From Myxococcales bacterium (GTDB lineage: Bacteria > Myxococcota_A > Polyangia > Polyangiales > Houyiibacteriaceae), in the NCBI GenBank assembly GCA_020430775.1, contig JAGQJE010000157.1, positions 1 through 43,223 of the forward strand: a stretch of 43,223 nt of DNA, given 5' to 3'. The notes beneath the pieces were generated by a model, which saw only the letters and a list, made by a program, of their open reading frames with translations, searched no databases and was not told where the DNA came from. The translations under genes were made by a program, and so were the position numbers. This document shows positions 16,022 through 22,833 of this stretch, in pieces (the stretch's first letter is position 1; each line of letters starts with the position of its first letter).

Positions 16022-17724
16022 CAGCGCCGCCTCCCTTCGCGTGCCTGGGTCGAGGCGTCAGCCGCCGCGCCGTCCGCGGCCGCGCTCGGCAGGGTGAGCG
16101 CCCTCGGGTCGTCCGCGTACTGCTCGGCGACCCGCTGGCTGATGTAGCGTTTGGCGAGGAGGTCGCTGAGGGAGTCCTCGATGCGGATGATCCCGAGCCC
16201 ACGCCCGCGCTGGAGCAGGCTCGGGAGCTGGTAGAGCTTGTCGTCGCGGATGAGCGTCCACAGCGGCACGCTGCCGGTGATCAGCTCGGCCGCCGCGTAC
16301 AGGCGCTTGCCGTCGGAGGAGGGGACGAGCCGCTGCGACACGACGATCTTCAGGGCGCCCGCGAGCGTCGCGCGCACCTGCTGCTGGTCCTCGGGCGGGA
16401 ACATGTCGATGAGGCGGTCGATGGTCTTGGCGCCCGACGGCGTGCTCATCGTCGCGATGACCAGGTGGCCCGTCTCGGCCGCGCTGAGCGCCATCTCGAC
16501 GGTCGTGCGATCGCGCAGCTCGCCGATGGCGATGACGTCCGGGTCCTCGCGGAGCGCTCCCTTGAGGGCGGCCTGGTAGGACTCGGTGTGCACGCCGACC
16601 TCGCGCTGGCTGATCACGGCCTTTGCGCGCGGGTGAACCACCTCGATCGGGTCCTCGACGCTCAGGATGTGGACAGGCTTGGACCGGTTGATGAGGTCCA
16701 CCAGCGCGGCCATGGTCGAGGTCTTGCCCGAGCCGCTCGGGCCCGAGATCACGGCGAGCCCCTGGTGGTAGGTCGCGACCTTCGCGAGCGCCTCGGGGAG
16801 ACCGAGCTGCTCGAGGGTCGCCGGCTTGTCGAGCACGAGCCGAAAGCAGCCCTTGAGCCCGCCGCGCGTCCGGCAGACGTTCGCCCGGAGCCGGCCGGTC
16901 GCCGGGAGGTCGACGGCGAAGTCCGCGTACCCGAGCTCGGCGACCTGCGCCTTCGCGCGGTCATCGAGCAGCGGCTCGAACATGCGCTCGACCTCGTGCG
17001 CCGTGAGCGGGGTGCTGCTCACGCTCAGCAGCCGGTTCGCCGTCCGGAACATCGGCACCTCGCCTGCGGAGACGTGCACGTCGCTGACCGGGCGGCTCCT
17101 CGCTGCGCGTAGCAGCCCCTGCATCCACGTCTCCGGCGGGCCGTTGCGCCACGCGTGTCGCTTCGCCGTCTCGCCCGCCTCGCGCACGGCGGCGGCGCCC
17201 TCTTCGGTCAGCTCACCGGTCAGGTGCGGCGCCGGCGCGTGTCGTGCGGGGGGCGCCGGGCGCTGGGCGTCCTCGGTCGTGTCGCGGCCGGCTCCCCGGG
17301 GGGCGTGCGGGTGCGCGGCCGGCGACGCGGCCATACGATCGCGCGCCGGTGACGGTGCACGCGCGGGCTCCGGCTCGGGCGCAGGCGGGCTCGGTGACGG
17401 GGCGCGGGGCGCCTGCGCCGGCGCGTCCTCAGCGCGGCTGATGCGCACCTGGATGAGCGGACCGGCGCGCGACACGCGGAACGTGTACGCGTCGTCACCG
17501 ACGACGATCCGCTCGGCCGCGTCGCGCACGTCGGCGCTCGGCAGGATGCGTCCGACGCCGCCGCCGGAGAGCAAGCGGACGAGGCTCGCGTAGCTGACCG
17601 GCGCCTTCGTCAGCGGGCGCAGGCCGTCCGCGGTGCGCACCGCGATCACCTTGTCGGTCTGCAGGATCATCTCGGTGACGTCGGGGCGAGCGAGGTACGC
17701 GAGGAATTGCGAGAGCTCGGGCAC
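16021..17724 (-). CDS. PilT-like ATPase with extra N-terminal domain and altered HIS box
   Basis: The 567-residue product begins at a GTG (PELSQFLAYLARPDVTEMIL), matching the N-terminus of the downstream PilT, which starts MPELDRY. A first domain (1-100) resembles a degenerate PilT N-domain. A Pro/Ala/Arg-rich linker follows (about 100-190), then a second N-domain (SDVHVSAGEVPMFR) and a RecA-like core. Walker A is GPSGSGKTST, Asp box LSVEDPIEVV, Walker B VIAIGELRD. The HIS box reads ATMSTPSGA, with Ser in place of the conserved His. The core could still bind ATP, but catalysis or coupling may differ. I rejected the longer start at 17883 because its extra residues are Arg-rich and unlike the family. 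It may be a regulatory partner of PilT, comparable in role to PilU; this is inference. Confidence 0.8.
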   Translation of the reverse strand: MPELSQFLAYLARPDVTEMILQTDKVIAVRTADGLRPLTKAPVSYASLVRLLSGGGVGRILPSADVRDAAERIVVGDDAYTFRVSRAGPLIQVRISRAEDAPAQAPRAPSPSPPAPEPEPARAPSPARDRMAASPAAHPHAPRGAGRDTTEDAQRPAPPARHAPAPHLTGELTEEGAAAVREAGETAKRHAWRNGPPETWMQGLLRAARSRPVSDVHVSAGEVPMFRTANRLLSVSSTPLTAHEVERMFEPLLDDRAKAQVAELGYADFAVDLPATGRLRANVCRTRGGLKGCFRLVLDKPATLEQLGLPEALAKVATYHQGLAVISGPSGSGKTSTMAALVDLINRSKPVHILSVEDPIEVVHPRAKAVISQREVGVHTESYQAALKGALREDPDVIAIGELRDRTTVEMALSAAETGHLVIATMSTPSGAKTIDRLIDMFPPEDQQQVRATLAGALKIVVSQRLVPSSDGKRLYAAAELITGSVPLWTLIRDDKLYQLPSLLQRGRGLGIIRIEDSLSDLLAKRYISQRVAEQYADDPRALTLPSAAADGAAADASTQAREGRRR

Positions 17725-17940
17725 GTGCCGAGCATACACGTTCGGGTCGGCCGGGGGTGCGGCCTCGTTCGAAGTCCGCGCCCCAGCCGACCTCCGAGCG
17801 GAGAGGCCGCCCGGTGTGCGGCGCGAAGCGCGCTCGATTTCCCGTGCACAAGTCTTTCGCTCCGTCGCGCGCGCCTGTAGCATCGCGCTGGGGTCGAGAG
17901 CTCTTGCGTGGTCGTGGTTGCATCTCGCCCGCTATTCATC

Positions 17941-17946
17941 AGGAGG
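17941..17946 (+). promoter_or_regulatory. Ribosome binding site of the 17952 gene
   Basis: AGGAGG lies five bases before the ATG at 17952. It decides the start, since the frame is open back to 17757. The upstream leader does not share the CTCTCCACCGAAAGGG element of paralogs 1 and 2. Confidence 0.8.
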
Positions 17947-17951
17947 ACTTC

Positions 17952-20900
17952 ATGAAAATGGCGCGATATTGGGCGCTGCTGGGTCTGCTCGGGGTCGCGA
18001 TGGTGGCCTTCGCGGGGTGCGGCAGCTCGAGCAATCCGAAATGCGGCGACGGGATCGTCGACAACGGCGAAAACGGCACGGTCGACCTCGGCGAGAAGTG
18101 CGACGACGGCAACGTCATCGACGGCGACGGGTGCTCGTCGACCTGTCAGCCCGAGGGTTGTACCGCGAACTCCGACTGTAGCGACGACGACATGTGTACG
18201 ACGGACTCTTGCGGCCAGGACGGCAAGTGCGTCCACGAGGCGGTCACGTGCGCCAACGACAACGAGTGCACGACGGCGGCCTGTGATTCGTCCGCTGGCT
18301 GCGTCACCTCGAACGTCAGCGACGGCACCGCCTGCATGGGCGGCAACGGCACCTGTCAGAGCGGCGGCTGCGTGCCGACGAGCGGCAAGTGCACGAGCGA
18401 CGCCGACTGCAACGACAGCGACGCCTGCACGATGGACACCTGCGACACGGACACCGGCGCGTGTACGAACTCGGCGATCACGTGCGACGACGGCGTCGCG
18501 TGCACGACCGATAGCTGCGACTCTGCGAGCGGCTGCATCGCGGCGGCGAACGACGCCGCGTGCGACGACAGCAACGAGTGCACCACCGACACCTGCGACG
18601 TGAGCACCGGCTGCCAGAACGCGGTAGTCGCCGACGGCACGGCGTGCATGAGCGGCGCCGGCACCTGCCAGAGCGGCACCTGCGTGCCGACCAGCGGCCC
18701 GTGCACGACCAACGCGGACTGTGACGACAGCGACGCCTGCACGACCGACACGTGCGACACGGGCACGGGCGCGTGCACGCACGCGGCGGTGACCTGCGAC
18801 GACGGCGTCGCGTGCACGACCGATAGCTGCAACCCGGCGACGGGCTGCGTGGCGACTCCGAACGACGGCGCCTGCGACGACAGCAACGAGTGCACGACCA
18901 ACGCGTGCGACCCCGTGACCGGCTGCAGCACCACGAACGTCCCGGCGGCGACGCCGTGCATGGGCGGCAACGGCACCTGCGAGGCCGGCACGTGCGTGCC
19001 GAACAACGGCGGTTGCACGACCAACGTTGACTGCAACGACAGCAACGCCTGCACGACCGACACGTGCGACACGGGCACGGGCGCGTGCTCGAACACGCCC
19101 ATCACGTGCGACGACGGCGTCGCGTGCACGACCGATAGCTGCAACCCGGCGACGGGCTGCGTGGCGACGCCGAACAACGGCGCTTGCGACGACAGCAACG
19201 AGTGCACGACCAACACCTGCGACCCGGTGACGGGCTGCAGCAGCGCGAACGTCAGCGACGGCACGGAGTGCCAGGGTGGCGAGGGCACGTGCCAGGGCGG
19301 CGTCTGCATGCCGACCTTGGTCGAGTGCACGGACCGGACGCAGTGCTCCGACAACATCGCTTGCACGGCCGACAACTGCGTCGACAACAAGTGCGTGCAC
19401 GTCGTGACCGACAGCGCGTGCGATCGGCCCGGCCTCGTCTGCGTGGTCCCGACCTGCGACGTCGATGCCGGCAAGTGCGCCTACCCGCCCGCGGCCAACG
19501 GTACGCCGTGCCAAGGCGGTAGCTGCGAGAGCGGCGTGTGCGTGCCCGGTGGCCAGTGCACGATGGACGCCGACTGCAACGACGACAACGCGTGCACCAC
19601 CGACACCTGCTCGGCCGGTGCCTGCATGCACCTGCCCGTCGTCTGCAACGACAGCAACGAGTGCACGACCGACACCTGCGACACGTCCACCGGGTGCGGG
19701 AGCACGCCGGTCGCGGACGGCACGGCGTGCATGAGCGGCGCCGGCACCTGCCAGGGCGGTGCGTGCCAGACGGGGTGCCAGTCGAACGCCGAGTGCGACG
19801 ACTCGAACGGCTGCACGACCGACGTCTGCGACAGCGGAACGTGCCGGCACTCGACCAAGTCGTGCGATGACAGCGTCGCCTGCACCACCGATAGCTGCAC
19901 GCCGGCGACCGGCGCGTGCGTCAACACGCCGAACAACGGCGCGTGTCCCCCGGACAGCAACGAGTGCACCGCGGCTGCTTGCAACCCGACGACCGGCTGC
20001 GGCCAGCAGAACGTGGCGAACGGGACGGCCTGCACGGGCGGCACCTGCCAGAACGGCACGTGCACGCCGAGCAACATGTGCCCGCCAGGGCACTGCGATG
20101 ACTCGATCGCCTGCACGAACGACATGTGCAACCCCAGCGACGGGAGCTGCACCCACATGCCCGACAACACCAAGTGTGCGGTGGACGGCAACGACTGCCA
20201 CGTCCCGAGCTGCAGCCCGACGACCGGCTGCGGCCAGCAGAACAAGGCGAACGGGACGGCGTGCGACGACAACACCGGGACCTGCCAAGCGGGCACCTGC
20301 GTGCCGAACCCCGAGTGCACCACGAACGCGGACTGTAACGACACGATCGCGTGCACGACGGACGCCTGCGTGTCTGGCGAGTGCGCGAACACGCCGAATA
20401 ACAGCCTCTGCACGGACAACAACGAGTGCACCGCGGACACCTGCAGCGCGACCACTGGGTGCAGCCACTCGAACGTAGCGAACGGTACGTCGTGCAACAG
20501 CGGTAACGGCGCCTGCCAGGCGGGCGTATGCAAGCCGAACGCCGTGACGCCGCCGCCGCAGACGCTGACGGCCTGCCTGTACTGCCCGATGGTGCCCATC
20601 ATCGGCAACGTCGCCGTCCCGGCGACGGTGGTCGTGACCCCGCAGGGGCCCGTCGTCGGCGGTCAGAACGTCTCCATCAAGGCGGCTGCGTCGACATCGC
20701 TGACCATCCCGCTCAACGCGGAGGCTGACGTCAACACCGGCACGGCGTCGTACACCGCGACCGGGGGCACCCCCGCGAGCTTCGACATCCCCGTGCCGGC
20801 GCAGCACCTCGTCATCACGGCCAACGTGCCCGTCATCATCGACGGTGGCTCGGGGACGAAGACGTTTGCGGTGACCTCCGGCGCGAGCAACCTCGTCCTT

Positions 20901-21077
20901 GGCTCGAGCACGATCTTCCTCGACCTGAACATCACGAGTCCGTTCCCGGTCGCGGTCCCGCTCACCTGCATGCCGATCGACTCGAGCGACCCCAGGGTCG
21001 CGGCCGCCGCAGTCAACGGCTGCACTGGCGAGGTGCCCGCGGGCCCGCCGCCGAAGGCGTCGTTCGCTGTGAACTGA
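17952..21077 (+). CDS. Large Cys-rich lipoprotein, paralog 3 of 3
   Basis: The 1041-residue product starts MKMARYWALLGLLGVAMVAF and has the lipobox FAGC at about residue 22. Residues 31-66 are a Myxococcus Cys-rich repeat (KCGDGIVDNGE, CDDGNVIDGDGCSSTCQ; TIGR02232/DUF4215 type). About 25 further Cys-rich modules (70-860) alternate the forms DSNACTTDTCDTGTGAC, CDDGVACTTDSCNPATGC and CDDSNECTTNTCDPVTGC. Three of these sets form 104-residue tandem super-repeats. The last ~180 residues are the domain shared with paralogs 1 and 2, from PPPQTLTACLYCPMVPIIGN. The many disulfides and length imply an extended, stiff surface stalk carrying a terminal domain. The gene is divergent from the PilT pair. 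Function is unknown; adhesin or matrix component is my inference. Confidence 0.85.
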   Translation: MKMARYWALLGLLGVAMVAFAGCGSSSNPKCGDGIVDNGENGTVDLGEKCDDGNVIDGDGCSSTCQPEGCTANSDCSDDDMCTTDSCGQDGKCVHEAVTCANDNECTTAACDSSAGCVTSNVSDGTACMGGNGTCQSGGCVPTSGKCTSDADCNDSDACTMDTCDTDTGACTNSAITCDDGVACTTDSCDSASGCIAAANDAACDDSNECTTDTCDVSTGCQNAVVADGTACMSGAGTCQSGTCVPTSGPCTTNADCDDSDACTTDTCDTGTGACTHAAVTCDDGVACTTDSCNPATGCVATPNDGACDDSNECTTNACDPVTGCSTTNVPAATPCMGGNGTCEAGTCVPNNGGCTTNVDCNDSNACTTDTCDTGTGACSNTPITCDDGVACTTDSCNPATGCVATPNNGACDDSNECTTNTCDPVTGCSSANVSDGTECQGGEGTCQGGVCMPTLVECTDRTQCSDNIACTADNCVDNKCVHVVTDSACDRPGLVCVVPTCDVDAGKCAYPPAANGTPCQGGSCESGVCVPGGQCTMDADCNDDNACTTDTCSAGACMHLPVVCNDSNECTTDTCDTSTGCGSTPVADGTACMSGAGTCQGGACQTGCQSNAECDDSNGCTTDVCDSGTCRHSTKSCDDSVACTTDSCTPATGACVNTPNNGACPPDSNECTAAACNPTTGCGQQNVANGTACTGGTCQNGTCTPSNMCPPGHCDDSIACTNDMCNPSDGSCTHMPDNTKCAVDGNDCHVPSCSPTTGCGQQNKANGTACDDNTGTCQAGTCVPNPECTTNADCNDTIACTTDACVSGECANTPNNSLCTDNNECTADTCSATTGCSHSNVANGTSCNSGNGACQAGVCKPNAVTPPPQTLTACLYCPMVPIIGNVAVPATVVVTPQGPVVGGQNVSIKAAASTSLTIPLNAEADVNTGTASYTATGGTPASFDIPVPAQHLVITANVPVIIDGGSGTKTFAVTSGASNLVLGSSTIFLDLNITSPFPVAVPLTCMPIDSSDPRVAAAAVNGCTGEVPAGPPPKASFAVN
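18390..19325 (+). repeat. Three 312-base tandem super-repeats inside the 17952 gene
   Basis: Units 18390-18701, 18702-19013 and 19014-19325 are each exactly 312 bases (104 codons) and start at the Cys codon of CTxxxDC. Units 2 and 3 are closest, with long identical runs around the codons for GVACTTDSCNPATGCVATPN. Exact length conservation in frame indicates recent duplication by recombination. Confidence 0.85.
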
Positions 21078-21120
21078 GCCCGCTAGGCGTACGCCCTCCG
21101 GGCTGAACGCCACCACACAC

Positions 21121-21162
21121 GCCGCCCCCCGCGCCATCCGGCCCGGGGGGCGGCGCTTTTTT
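21121..21162 (+). terminator. Intrinsic terminator after paralog 3
   Basis: GCCGCCCCCCG (21121-21131) and CGGGGGGCGGC (21144-21154) form an 11-pair stem followed by GC and six T (21157-21162). The trailing CGGGCCAGCGC matches the sequence after the paralog 2 terminator. Confidence 0.9.
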
Positions 21163-21306
21163 CGGGCCAGCGCTGCCCAAGCGCTGGATTGCGAGCGGGG
21201 CATCCACCGTGCCGTGGCAGTCCGTCGAATCACCGCGTCGATCCCTCCCGGCGTGCGACCTCGTACGAGATGTCGCACGTATGTGTGCTGTACAAAGGGG
21301 GGCGTG

Positions 21307-22527
21307 GTGCGGCGGAGGCACATGCGTGACGGAATTGGAGGCGCCGCGGCGCGGCGCGCGGCGCGGGTCGGCTGCGTGGTCGCCCTCGCGCTCGCCGGCT
21401 GCGGGCACGCACGGGTCGCTCCACCCGCGTGCGGCGCAGGCGCGTGCGACGACGGGGTGGCGTGCACGGTCGACCGCTGCGAAGTCGAGGGGGGCGCCGC
21501 GGCTTGCATTCACACGCCGGACGCGAACGCTTGCCCGGACGACGGGCTCCCTTGCACGGTCGCCGTCTGCGTGCCGGAGGCCGGCTGCGTCTCGAGGCCC
21601 GTGCCGGACGGACCCCTGTGCGACGGCGGACGCGGCGTCTGCGACGCCGGCCGCTGCGTGCCCCTGAGCTGGGAGTGCACCGAGGACGTTGTGTGCGACG
21701 ACGGGGTCGACTGCACCGCGGACGCGTGCGGTCCGGCGGGGTGCACGCACACGCCGGTGGCGGGGGCGTGCGACGACGGGGTGGCGTGCACGGCGGACGC
21801 GTGCGGTCCGGCGGGCTGCACGCACACGCCGGTGGCGGGGGCGTGCGACGACGGGGTCGACTGCACCGCGGACGCGTGCGGTGCGACGGGCTGCACGCAC
21901 ACGCCGGTGGCAGGGGCGTGCGACGACGGGGTGGCGTGCACGGCGGACGCGTGCGGTGCGACGGGCTGCACGCACACGCCGCGTGCGGACGGGACGCCGT
22001 GTGTGAGCGGTATGTGCAAGGCGGGGCGGTGCGAGCCGAACCCGCCCGGGCCGGGCGACGGATGCGGCGACGTACACACCCTGTGCACCGCGTTCGGGAT
22101 GACGCTGCCCGTGACGGGGCGCGTGTGCGGAGTGATCGACGGCGCGGCACTCACGCTGACGATCGAGACGGTCACGGTCGAGGGGCTCGTGCCCGGCGTG
22201 CCGGCTGTGGTGACGGAGGCGCTGGGCCGCTTCGGGGGCCGGTCCGGCGACCGCGTCACGCTCGACACGAGCCTCGCCACCTCCGGCGTCGTAGCGCCGG
22301 TGTCGCTCGTCACCGCGGACCCGCTCGTGTTTCCCAGCGCCTCGGCCACCGACGCGCAGGGCGCCGCCGTCCCGGACGCTGGGCGCGGGACTGCCTCGTT
22401 CATCGACGACGGCGACGGCACCATCCACGTGGGCCTCGACCGCTTCGTCCTGACGCTCGTCGCGTACGGCCTCGCGACGCGGGCCGTGTGCCAGCCTTCG
22501 AGCGACACGCTCTCGCTCCCTCGGTAG
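21307..22527 (+). CDS. Diverged Cys-rich lipoprotein (fourth member)
   Basis: The product is 406 residues from the GTG at 21307; an alternative ATG is at 21322. I prefer 21307 because AAAGGGGGG lies just upstream, whereas GGAGG is only three bases from 21322. The signal ends in LAGC. Residues about 40-240 are Cys-rich modules of the CDDGVACTADACG.TGCTHTP type, including four near-identical 25-residue repeats. The C-terminal ~170 residues start GDGCGDVHTLCTAFGMTLPVTG and are beta-rich with repeated LxLxI patterns. They resemble the paralogs' terminal domain in position, opening Cys pair and LPVTG versus PIIGN, but identity is low, so homology is unproven. It lies 229 bases after paralog 3. Confidence 0.75.
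   Translation: MRRRHMRDGIGGAAARRAARVGCVVALALAGCGHARVAPPACGAGACDDGVACTVDRCEVEGGAAACIHTPDANACPDDGLPCTVAVCVPEAGCVSRPVPDGPLCDGGRGVCDAGRCVPLSWECTEDVVCDDGVDCTADACGPAGCTHTPVAGACDDGVACTADACGPAGCTHTPVAGACDDGVDCTADACGATGCTHTPVAGACDDGVACTADACGATGCTHTPRADGTPCVSGMCKAGRCEPNPPGPGDGCGDVHTLCTAFGMTLPVTGRVCGVIDGAALTLTIETVTVEGLVPGVPAVVTEALGRFGGRSGDRVTLDTSLATSGVVAPVSLVTADPLVFPSASATDAQGAAVPDAGRGTASFIDDGDGTIHVGLDRFVLTLVAYGLATRAVCQPSSDTLSLPR
21694..21993 (+). repeat. Four 75-base tandem repeats in the 21307 gene
   Basis: Units of 75 bases (25 codons) at 21694, 21769, 21844 and 21919 encode CDDGV(D/A)CTADACG(PA/AT)GCTHTPVAGA, with the last unit diverging at its end. The variants alternate D, A, D, A at one site and PA, PA, AT, AT at another, which suggests a two-unit block was duplicated. 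Confidence 0.9.
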
Positions 22528-22551
22528 CGCGTGTCTGCGGCCCGACGGCGC

Positions 22552-22755
22552 TCAGGTCGCGCTCACGAGCATGAACGTGACCCAGCGCGTGAAGGTCACG
22601 GCCAGCGCGATCGCGATGTTGCGGACCACCACGTGGGTGCGGGGGCGCAGCTTCGGCGTCAGCCGGAGGGCGTGCTGATAGGGCTCGCTGAAGATGAGCG
22701 ACCCACGTTTGCCCCACAGGATCGCGCACGCGCCGGTTGGGTCCAAGGCGCGCAT
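22552..22755 (-). CDS. Small membrane protein, function unknown
   Basis: The 67-residue product starts MRALDPTGACAILWGKRGSL and has one hydrophobic segment near the C-terminus (VVVRNIAIALAVTFTRWVTF). Nearly every third codon position is G or C and the preferred codons (CTG, GTG, ATC, GCG) match the neighbouring genes, whereas the overlapping plus-strand frame is Arg/His-rich noise. It is therefore probably a real gene. It lies between, and opposite to, the fourth Cys-rich lipoprotein gene and the TonB-dependent receptor gene. No family is recognised. Confidence 0.6.
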   Translation of the reverse strand: MRALDPTGACAILWGKRGSLIFSEPYQHALRLTPKLRPRTHVVVRNIAIALAVTFTRWVTFMLVSAT

Positions 22756-22833
22756 TTCACCTGGCAGCGACCCCCGATCGCCCGCGTGAAGGGCTCCGCG
22801 TCCTGGGACGCGGCGGTGCTATCGTCGGGCGCT

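Noticed and set aside
17667-21509. A 1280-codon open frame on the minus strand
   Set aside because: It is an antisense frame of the repetitive lipoprotein gene; the product is made of repeats mirroring the Cys modules and has no start signals.
18390-22000. CRISPR-like array
   Set aside because: The repeats are in-frame coding units of 312 and 75 bases without short unique spacers and no cas genes are nearby.
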